From an uncultured Eubacteriales bacterium (GTDB lineage Bacteria > Bacillota > Clostridia > Oscillospirales > Oscillospiraceae), in assembly GCA_900549475.1 (NCBI GenBank), contig UROF01000041.1:1-17689 (forward strand): a stretch of DNA of 17,689 nt, given 5' to 3'. A program made the position numbers and the translations under genes. Shown one piece after another: positions 1-5,925 of this stretch (positions are counted from its first letter, which is position 1; every line of letters begins with the position of its first letter). The notes beneath the pieces were generated by a model. It did no database searches. It was given only the letters and a program-made list of their open reading frames with translations, and was not told the DNA's origin.

Positions 1-644
1 TCACGGGCCATCATGTTCTCCAGCACCGTGATATCCGTGGAGATATCCAGCGCCTCACTGCCAAAAAGGCTGTCCAGCTGCTTTTCAAAGGCAGTGACGA
101 TGGTACCCATCATCTTCTCCACACGCTCCAAGGTGCTGTCGATATTCTCCCCGCTGACACCGGTACCGCTCATGCGGTCATAGGCATTGAGGAGCTTGAG
201 GGTGGTAGGCAGATAGTAGTCCATAAATTTCCGGATCTGGGGCAGCTTTTGAGGGTCTGCTTTTACCTGCTGGAAGATCTGTCCCGAGACCTCCTCCAGC
301 CTGCGGATCTGGGCAGAGAGCTTCTCATCGGGAATATTGTCGTCCAGCCGCTTCATCTCCGCAATGGCCAGCCGGCCATCCCGGATCATCTTGTCCAGTT
401 CCTCATTACCGGTGGGCTCATCCTCTTCCTTCTTCTCTTCCTCCTGGGCTGTCTGGACAGGCGTATCCGCCTTATCCCCGCACAGGGCCCGCACCAGCAG
501 AAATACGCCGCCGCTGAGCAGAATCAAAAACAGGAAATTCCACACGGTATACAGATCAAACGCCAGGGCATAGACCACCCATGTGATGGCCACACTGTAA
601 AAAGGAGCTACTGCCCCACTTCTTTTCTTTGCCGCTTCCGCCAT
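1..644 (-). CDS. XpaC-like (5-bromo-4-chloroindolyl phosphate hydrolysis family) membrane protein, partial
   Basis: The reading frame runs left from an ATG at 644 and is still open at the window edge, giving 214 residues of the N-terminal part. A GGAGG (651-655) sits six bases before the ATG. The protein starts with a basic stretch (MAEAAKKRS), then one or two hydrophobic segments at about residues 14-52 (AITWVVYALAFDLY, then FLFLILLSGGVFLLV), then an acidic Glu-rich linker (about 67-77) and a long helical domain with DKMIRDGRLAIAEMKRLDD, characteristic of the XpaC/YceG-type family. Family members are often encoded beside TelA-like proteins; the left neighbour is not visible. The function is poorly known despite the name, and no phosphatase motif is seen. 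The gene has its own promoter (682-710), so it is not part of the amidohydrolase transcript. Confidence 0.75.
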   Translation of the reverse strand, partial: MAEAAKKRSGAVAPFYSVAITWVVYALAFDLYTVWNFLFLILLSGGVFLLVRALCGDKADTPVQTAQEEEKKEEDEPTGNEELDKMIRDGRLAIAEMKRLDDNIPDEKLSAQIRRLEEVSGQIFQQVKADPQKLPQIRKFMDYYLPTTLKLLNAYDRMSGTGVSGENIDSTLERVEKMMGTIVTAFEKQLDSLFGSEALDISTDITVLENMMAR

Positions 645-681
645 GTTATGCCTCCAAACAAAAGGGATGCTTTGGTTACTT

Positions 682-710
682 AGTATACCCCGAATTTGCC
701 TTCCGGTCAA
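682..710 (-). promoter_or_regulatory. Sigma-A type promoter for the XpaC-like gene
   Basis: On the minus strand TTGACC (705-710) is separated by exactly 17 bases from TATACT (682-687). A transcript would start near 675, giving a leader of about 30 bases containing the GGAGG site. It lies just downstream of the amidohydrolase terminator, so the two genes are separate units. Confidence 0.75.
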
Positions 711-723
711 GGTTCCCATAGAG

Positions 724-760
724 AAGAAGCGCCGGGAGAAAGCCTCTCCCGGCGCTTCTT
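724..760 (-). terminator. Intrinsic terminator after the amidohydrolase gene
   Basis: A perfect 16 bp stem (724-739 with 745-760) has a 5-base loop and GC-rich core GCGCCGGGAGA. On the minus strand the stem is followed by a broken pyrimidine run (CTC, then TATGGG). The plus-strand side has a slightly better T-rich tail. It lies 48 bases past the amidohydrolase stop and before the XpaC promoter, which fits termination of the leftward transcript. Confidence 0.7.
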
Positions 761-808
761 TCTCACATTTTACAGAACGTTTACAAGTTGTTTTGGGCAA
801 AAAAGGAA

Positions 809-1954
809 TCAGCCTACGACCCGCTGTCCATTGAGGAACACGGTGAGCACCTGCGTGTCGCTGGCCATGATATCCCCATCGGCTACCACCACGTCGCCAT
901 CCTTCCCCACCTCCAGGGAACCCACCCGGTCAGCAATGCCCAGGTGCTTGGCGGGGTTGATGGTAATGGCCTGGAGGGCAGCAAAGGGATCCATTCCCGC
1001 CTTGACCGCCAGGCCCGCGCACAGCGGCAGATACTGCTGAGGAATCACCGGTGCGTCAGTGATGATGCTCACCTGGCAGCCCGCAGCAGCCAGAATACCC
1101 GGCGTATCAAAGGTCTTGTTCACCAGCTCGATCTTGCTGGCATTGGTCAGCGTGGGGCCTACCGCTACCGGAGCGCCGGAACGCCGGACCTCTTTTGCGA
1201 TCAGATGTCCCTCGGTGCAGTGTTCCAGCGTCAGCTTCACGCCGAACTCTTTCGCAATGCGGATAGCCGTGCAGATGTCGTCCGCCCGGTGGGCATGGGC
1301 CTTCAGAGGGATCTCCCCCTTCAGGACGGGGATCAGCGCCTCCAGCTTCATATCAAAGGCAGGACGCTTGAGAACATCCTCCCCGGCAGCCTCCTTGCGC
1401 TCCATGTACTCCCGCGCACGGAAAAGCGCCTCCCGCAGTCTGGCGGCAGTGGTCATCCGGGCGGAGTTGCCCTTATCCCGATAGCAGCGCTTGGGGTTCT
1501 CACCGAAGGCGCACTTCATGGCTACCGGCGTCCGGATCACCATATCGTCCACACAGCTGCCCCAGGTCTTTACCGCCATAAATACACCGCCCAGCACATT
1601 GGCGCTGCCCGGGCCTGTGCCTACAGTGGTCACGCCGCCGGCCAGAGCCATGGGAATGGCCTTGTCCTGGGGATTGAAGCTGTCGATGGCCCGCAGCTGG
1701 CAGGACAGGATGTCCCCCATCTCGTTGTAGTCGTCTCCCTCAAAACCCATGCCATAGTCATCCAGGCCCAGGTGGCTGTGGGCATCGATGAATCCAGGGT
1801 AGACACGGCGGCCGGATACATCCAGGATCTCCTCACCAGGCAGTGCGGGGATCTCTCCGCCCACAGCGGCGATCACACCTTCACGGATAGCCAGGTCCCC
1901 CTGAAAGGGTCCCGCATGGATGCCGTCATAGATCATGCCATTTTTCAGAATCAT
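809..1954 (-). CDS. Metal-dependent amidohydrolase, imidazolonepropionase-like
   Basis: A cytoplasmic amidohydrolase-superfamily enzyme of 381 residues. It has the N-terminal composite beta-sandwich (MILKNGMIYDG ... GRRVYPGFIDAHSH), the metal-binding HSH at residues 59-61, HAHRADDI at 220-227, LEHCTEGH at 243-250, and the late Asp in ITDAP (D300), followed by the C-terminal NPAKHLGI and GKDGDVVV elements shared by the family. Substrate cannot be read from sequence; relatives include imidazolonepropionase, isoaspartyl or prolyl dipeptidases and orphan enzymes. The ATG at 1969 has no ribosome site upstream, and the GGAGG at 1963-1967 overlaps it. That GGAGG is eight bases before the ATG at 1954, so 1954 is the chosen start. 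Although next to the peptide operon, it has its own promoter and terminator. A role in degrading an imported peptide or amino acid derivative is an inference only. Confidence 0.85.
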   Translation of the reverse strand: MILKNGMIYDGIHAGPFQGDLAIREGVIAAVGGEIPALPGEEILDVSGRRVYPGFIDAHSHLGLDDYGMGFEGDDYNEMGDILSCQLRAIDSFNPQDKAIPMALAGGVTTVGTGPGSANVLGGVFMAVKTWGSCVDDMVIRTPVAMKCAFGENPKRCYRDKGNSARMTTAARLREALFRAREYMERKEAAGEDVLKRPAFDMKLEALIPVLKGEIPLKAHAHRADDICTAIRIAKEFGVKLTLEHCTEGHLIAKEVRRSGAPVAVGPTLTNASKIELVNKTFDTPGILAAAGCQVSIITDAPVIPQQYLPLCAGLAVKAGMDPFAALQAITINPAKHLGIADRVGSLEVGKDGDVVVADGDIMASDTQVLTVFLNGQRVVG

Positions 1955-1988
1955 ACGCAGTTCCTCCATCTATGATCTGTTACCTGAA

Positions 1989-2017
1989 ATTATACGCACA
2001 TTTTCTCCTTGCTGCAA
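1989..2017 (-). promoter_or_regulatory. Sigma-A promoter for the amidohydrolase
   Basis: On the minus strand TTGCAG (2012-2017) lies 17 bases before a perfect TATAAT (1989-1994). Transcription would begin near 1982, about 28 bases before the ATG at 1954, leaving room for the GGAGG. It is located between the operon terminator and the gene, indicating independent expression. Confidence 0.8.
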
Positions 2018-2040
2018 CAATTTTCTCCATTTTCTTTCGT

Positions 2041-2074
2041 TAAAAAAGAGGGGACGGCTTTGCCGTCCCCTCTT
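2041..2074 (-). terminator. Strong intrinsic terminator closing the peptide-uptake operon
   Basis: A 13 bp perfect stem (2046-2058 with 2062-2074), a three-base loop, and on the minus strand a run of six T directly after it (partly from the stem base) make a textbook Rho-independent terminator. It lies 29 bases past the stop of the PEP mutase-like gene and is the natural end of the leftward operon that starts near 15090. Confidence 0.93.
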
Positions 2075-2102
2075 CCCCAGCCCATAGCGGGCCTGTCAGA
2101 AT

Positions 2103-3020
2103 TTACATATGATCCTTCACGTACTGGTGATAGTACCGCTCCCGATCCAGCCACTCCGTGTCGTTGACGGGATACTGGCGGCGCTGCTCCTCCTTGGTCA
2201 GGCCGCCCATGTCGTGGAGGTCGGAATAGACCGTAGTCTTATTGGCAAAGTTCTTCCGGCCATAGTCCATCATACCGTACAGGGCGCCCTTCTCCAGGAA
2301 GTGCATGGTAACATAGTTGAAGCCAAGATCGTAGATCTCCTTGAGCTCCACCTCGGGCTTGCCGTCCCGGGTAATGATGTCGGGGTACATCTTCCAGCCG
2401 TCAACGGCCGCGGCCACCTGACGGCACTCCTCGATGTTGAACATCCGGTTGATCATGGTCATGGGAGCGCCCAGATCCTGGGCCCGCTTGCAGCGGTCAA
2501 TGGCGTCCTCAAACCCGGTGACCGGCCGGCACTCCGTCCGGGCGATCACGACGCAGTCGGTACCCTCCAGCACGTCCAGGGCGGCCTTGATCTTGGCCAG
2601 CCAGTGCTCTGTGGGGAACACCTGATAGGGGGTGCCGCCCTTTACCCGGCTCTCCGCCAGGCGGGCAAAGCCGCGCATGCTCATGCCGTCGTCCAGGGTG
2701 AAGCCGGAGGCGCCTGCCTTCAGCAGCCGCTCCACGTTCCGGGCTACATTCAGGGGGCTGTCGCCATAGCCCTCGTCCGCGTCCACGATGATGGGGATGT
2801 TGGCGTAGCCCGCCACCTTCTCAGTGACCCAGACCAGCTCATCGATGGTCATGATGCCCAGATCAGGGCAGCCGATCACATTCTCCGCCACGGCGGCACC
2901 GCTAATCAGCGCGGCGTCATAGCCGCACAGCTCTACCGCCCGGGTGGAAAGGCAGTCCCATACGCAGGGGCACAAAACCTGCTTCTCCGCCAGATCTTTT
3001 TTAAATGAACCCTTGTACAC
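2103..3020 (-). CDS. Isocitrate lyase/PEP mutase superfamily protein
   Basis: A 305-residue protein of the isocitrate lyase/PEP mutase fold, whose members make or break C-C or P-C bonds next to a carboxylate using Mg2+. Supporting signs are LISGAAVAEN (38-47, the usual YLSGAA element), the Mg-binding motif VDADEGYGD (79-87) and IARTE (159-163). The usual IEDQ is replaced by TLDDG (108-112), and the lyase loop KKCGH is absent: the region reads SMRGFAR. A methylisocitrate or isocitrate lyase reaction is therefore unlikely; oxaloacetate decarboxylase-like, mutase-like or unknown hydrolase activity remain possible. The start is GTG at 3020, with AAGGAG nine bases upstream; no ATG in frame is better placed. 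It is the last gene of the operon, ending at the strong terminator. Its link to peptide use is unexplained. Confidence 0.8.
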   Translation of the reverse strand: MYKGSFKKDLAEKQVLCPCVWDCLSTRAVELCGYDAALISGAAVAENVIGCPDLGIMTIDELVWVTEKVAGYANIPIIVDADEGYGDSPLNVARNVERLLKAGASGFTLDDGMSMRGFARLAESRVKGGTPYQVFPTEHWLAKIKAALDVLEGTDCVVIARTECRPVTGFEDAIDRCKRAQDLGAPMTMINRMFNIEECRQVAAAVDGWKMYPDIITRDGKPEVELKEIYDLGFNYVTMHFLEKGALYGMMDYGRKNFANKTTVYSDLHDMGGLTKEEQRRQYPVNDTEWLDRERYYHQYVKDHM

Positions 3021-3085
3021 AGCAACATTCTCCTTCCGTTATTTACCGGATCATCATTCTTGTCTCGTTTTCCTCAAGTGGTACA

Positions 3086-3114
3086 GCGCCGGGGGAAGAT
3101 AACTCCCCCGGCGC
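3086..3114 (-). repeat. GC-rich hairpin between the small membrane protein and PEP mutase-like genes
   Basis: An 11 bp stem (3086-3096 with 3104-3114) with a seven-base loop lies in the 108-base gap. No T-run follows on the minus strand, so it is unlikely to be a full terminator. It may protect the upstream message or partly attenuate the last gene. Its core, GCGCCGGGGGA, resembles the stem at 724-760. Confidence 0.55.
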
Positions 3115-3128
3115 ATCAGATCCCGCCA

Positions 3129-3350
3129 TCAGTGGATCAGGACAACATAGCCGATACCCACCACAACCAGCAGCGCCAGCAGTACCGCCGGCACCAGCAC
3201 CAGGAAGGCGGATATCACCATGGCGGTCACATCCCCTCTTTCCAGGGCCCGGCCATTTTCACCGTACACCTTCTCCAGATCTTCTTCCTTGTGGGTCTGG
3301 GCATCATGATGATGCTTCCATACATGCTCGATCTTTTCCCAAAAAAGCAT
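3129..3350 (-). CDS. Small His-rich single-pass membrane protein, unknown function
   Basis: A 73-residue protein. The soluble N-terminal half is rich in His and charged residues (H9, H13-H15, H20; then KEEDLEKVYGENG), and residues about 42-71 form one strong hydrophobic segment ending in VVLIH. The ATG at 3350 has AAGGAG six bases upstream; an in-frame TTG at 3368 is less well placed. It follows dppF by 36 bases in the same operon, so it is probably co-made with the transporter. It might be a small accessory subunit or anchor, but no family is recognised. By the positive-inside rule the orientation is ambiguous. Confidence 0.7.
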   Translation of the reverse strand: MLFWEKIEHVWKHHHDAQTHKEEDLEKVYGENGRALERGDVTAMVISAFLVLVPAVLLALLVVVGIGYVVLIH

Positions 3351-3386
3351 CGTATTCTCCTTTTCCAACGGGTCGTCCTATGGATA

Positions 3387-4931
3387 TTATTCCGCTTTCT
3401 GCATCAGCTTGTGATGGCAGGCCACAAAGTGGTTGGGCGCCACCTCTTCCCACTCCGGCACCACATGCTCACAAATCTCTGTGCAGTACTTGCATCTGGT
3501 ATGGAACTTGCAGCCCTTGGGCGGATTTACCGGACTGGGAATATCGCCCTCCAGGATCTGCAGTTTCTTCTTGGCACCGCCCACATCGGTGGTGGGGATC
3601 GCCGCCAGAAGAGCCTCGGTGTAGGGGTGATAGGGATGATCAAAAATCTCCTGAGAATTGGCCAGCTCCACCATGGCCCCCAGGTACATCACGCCGATGC
3701 GGTCACTGATGTACTTGACCACGGAGAGGTCGTGGGTAATAAACAGGTAGGTAAGGTTGGAACTCTCTTTCAGATCCTGCAGCAGATTGATGATCTGGGA
3801 CTGGATGGAAACATCCAGGGCAGACACCGCCTCGTCACAGACCACAAACTTGGGGTTCAGCGCCAGGCTGCGGGCAATACCGATACGCTGCCGCTGACCG
3901 CCGGAAAACTGGTGGGGGAACCGGTGGAGGAAATAGGGCGCAAGGCCGCACTTCTCCATAACGGCAATGACGCTCTCCTGCATGCGCCCGTCGTTCTTGC
4001 GGAACATACCGTGGGCCAGCATGCCCTCGCCGATGATCTGGCCCACCGTCATGCGGGGGTTCAGGGAGGAATAGGGGTCCTGGAAAATAAGCTGCAGATC
4101 CTGGCGCAGTACCCGCATCTCGTTATAGGTCAGGCGGGCCAGGTCGATACCATCATCCAGGTATCCCTCGATCCGCTGGAACTCAGGATCGTTGGCATAG
4201 GGTTTCTTCATCTCCTGGATCTCCGCGTCCACCGCAGAGAGAGCCTGGAGGTTCTTCTCGATCTCCGCATCCACCGCTTTGATCGCCCCATTGGCGGCGT
4301 CTACCTTGCTCTGGGCCCCGGCAGTATTCTTCCCGGCCTCGCCTCTGGTCTTTACCAGATAAGCAGCGTCTGCCAGGTCAAGCTCCAGTCCCTGTCTCTT
4401 TTCACGGTTCTTCTTCAGAGTCACAGAAATATCAAAGCGTTTGAGGTAGATATCCTGTACCGGCTTGAGATTCTCCGCCAGCATCAATCCGCCAACGATG
4501 TTGGCCATATCCAGGAAGGCATCATTGGCTTCCTTTGTGATCTTGTCCAGCTTCTCTTTCTCCTGGTACTGGGCCTGCTCATCCAGCTTGTCATACGCTT
4601 CCTGGGCAGCAACCCGCTTGGCTTCCAGCTCCCGATACTCTTTCCGCCGTTTCTCCAGATGGGAGATGGTGCTCTTGACATAACCGGGAGCAAACTCCTC
4701 CACGCTGCGGCCATAGTACATGGTACGGCCGTCGGTCTGCTTATAAAACTGGAGCAAGGTGCGGCCCAGCGTGGATTTACCACAGCCGGACTCACCCACC
4801 AGGCCGAAGGTCTCCCCCTCGTAAATGTCCAGGGTGATCCCATCGTTGGCCTTGACGTACATACCCTTTTTCTTCAGGGGGAAATACTGTTTCAAATTGC
4901 TGACACGGATCAGCATCTTATTTGTTCCCAT
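3387..4931 (-). CDS. dppF: DppF/OppF-type peptide ABC transporter ATPase with a large coiled-coil-like insertion
   Basis: A nucleotide-binding subunit of a peptide importer, 514 residues against about 320-330 usual. Standard parts: Walker A GESGCGKST (46-54), Q-loop FQDP (283-286), signature FSGGQ (342-346), Walker B with D366-E367, H-loop H400, and the Opp/Dpp C-terminal domain with HPYTEALL and Cys 474, 480, 487 and 505 (C483 is an extra Cys). The Cys set resembles the Cys-rich tail that in some Dpp ATPases is reported to bind an iron-sulfur cluster. Residues about 77-268 are extra: a Lys/Glu/Ala-rich stretch with heptad-like patterns (HLEKRRKEYRELEAKR; KAVDAEIEKNLQALSAVDAE), without stops or frame break. 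The ATG at 4931 has AGGAGG six bases upstream and overlaps the end of dppD by 14 bases, implying translational coupling. The ATPase motifs look intact, so the subunit should be active. Confidence 0.93.
   Translation of the reverse strand: MGTNKMLIRVSNLKQYFPLKKKGMYVKANDGITLDIYEGETFGLVGESGCGKSTLGRTLLQFYKQTDGRTMYYGRSVEEFAPGYVKSTISHLEKRRKEYRELEAKRVAAQEAYDKLDEQAQYQEKEKLDKITKEANDAFLDMANIVGGLMLAENLKPVQDIYLKRFDISVTLKKNREKRQGLELDLADAAYLVKTRGEAGKNTAGAQSKVDAANGAIKAVDAEIEKNLQALSAVDAEIQEMKKPYANDPEFQRIEGYLDDGIDLARLTYNEMRVLRQDLQLIFQDPYSSLNPRMTVGQIIGEGMLAHGMFRKNDGRMQESVIAVMEKCGLAPYFLHRFPHQFSGGQRQRIGIARSLALNPKFVVCDEAVSALDVSIQSQIINLLQDLKESSNLTYLFITHDLSVVKYISDRIGVMYLGAMVELANSQEIFDHPYHPYTEALLAAIPTTDVGGAKKKLQILEGDIPSPVNPPKGCKFHTRCKYCTEICEHVVPEWEEVAPNHFVACHHKLMQKAE
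4128..4703 (-). other. Insertion domain within DppF (residues ~77-268)
   Basis: This segment encodes the roughly 190 extra residues between the Walker A helix and the strand leading to the Q-loop. It is highly charged and low in aromatic residues, with two predicted long helices flanking a less regular middle (MANIVGGLMLAENLKPVQDI). In ordinary OppF a short loop of about 15-20 residues lies here, at the tip of the beta subdomain, so the arm should project into the cytoplasm. Boundaries are estimated by eye from family knowledge. Confidence 0.75.
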
Positions 4932-5913
4932 GTCTTTCCTCCTTCAGCGGGTAGAAGCAGCGGATCTGCTGCTTGTCGGAAATATGCACCAGCTCCGGCT
5001 CCTCATTTCTGCACCGGTCCGTAGCGTATTTGCAGCGGGGGGCGAACTTACAGCCCTTGGGCAGATCCAGAGGATGGGGCACAGCGCCGGGGATGGCCTC
5101 CAGCCGCTTGCCTACCGGGGTATCCAGGCGAGGGATAGAGACCATCAGGCCCTCGGTATAGGGGTGGGAATACTTGCTCTCCGGAGAGAAGATCATCTCC
5201 GTGGAGGCAAGCTCCACCACCTGCCCGCAGTACATAACAGCCACGTCGTCCGCCATCTGGTTGATTACGCCCAGGTCATGGGTGACGAAGAGGATGGAGG
5301 TGCCGTGCTCCTCCTTCAGCTCGTTCATCAGGTTCAGGATCTGAGCCTGGATGGTCACATCCAGAGCGGTGGTAGGCTCGTCGGCGATCAGCAGCTTGGG
5401 CTTGCAGGCCAGCGCCATGGCGATCATGATGCGCTGGCGCATACCACCGGAGAGCTGGTGGGGATACTGCTTGGCTACCACCTCGGGGTTGGGGATCTTT
5501 ACATCCGCCAGCATTTTGACTACTTCCTTGGCCGCCTGCTTTTTGCTCATCCCCTGGTGGACCATAAAGGGCTCGCTGATCTGGCGCTCCACTGTGAATA
5601 CGGGGTTCAGGCTGGTCATGGGCTCCTGGAAGATCACAGAGATCTCATTGCCGCGGACCTTATACATCTCCTGCCGGGTCAGCTTGACCAGATCCACACC
5701 GTTGAAAATGATCTCGCCGCTGGCAATATAACCGTTGTCGTCAATCAGATGCAGCATACTCATAGCGGACACGCTCTTGCCGGAGCCGGATTCACCCACC
5801 ACACCCAGGGTCTTTCCAGCTTCCACAGAGTAGGATACACCGTTGACGGCTTTTACGATACCTCTTTTTGTCCGGAAAAAGGTATGCAGATCTTTAATTT
5901 CAAGTAATGGCAT
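4918..5913 (-). CDS. dppD: DppD/OppD-type peptide ABC transporter ATPase
   Basis: The second nucleotide-binding subunit, 331 residues, of normal family length. Walker A GESGSGKSV (40-48), Q-loop Q96 in FQEP, signature LSGGM (154-158), Walker B with D178-E179, H-loop H212, then the Opp/Dpp C-terminal domain HPYTEGL ... LPKGCKFAPRC with Cys 288, 294, 301 and 319. It should pair with DppF under the DppB-DppC channel. The ATG at 5913 has AGGAGG about seven bases upstream and follows dppC by 12 bases. Unlike its partner it carries no insertion, so the arm is on one side of the ATPase dimer only. Confidence 0.96.
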   Translation of the reverse strand: MPLLEIKDLHTFFRTKRGIVKAVNGVSYSVEAGKTLGVVGESGSGKSVSAMSMLHLIDDNGYIASGEIIFNGVDLVKLTRQEMYKVRGNEISVIFQEPMTSLNPVFTVERQISEPFMVHQGMSKKQAAKEVVKMLADVKIPNPEVVAKQYPHQLSGGMRQRIMIAMALACKPKLLIADEPTTALDVTIQAQILNLMNELKEEHGTSILFVTHDLGVINQMADDVAVMYCGQVVELASTEMIFSPESKYSHPYTEGLMVSIPRLDTPVGKRLEAIPGAVPHPLDLPKGCKFAPRCKYATDRCRNEEPELVHISDKQQIRCFYPLKEERHGNK

Positions 5914-5925
5914 CGTCCACCCTCC

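Noticed and set aside
1955..1969. ATG at 1969 as the amidohydrolase start
   Set aside because: It has no ribosome site upstream, and the GGAGG that serves the gene overlaps this ATG and is ideally spaced for the one at 1954.
3060..5024. Plus-strand open frame of about 654 codons
   Set aside because: It lies opposite dppF and the small membrane protein, whose family motifs are unambiguous. It has no ribosome site or domain signature.
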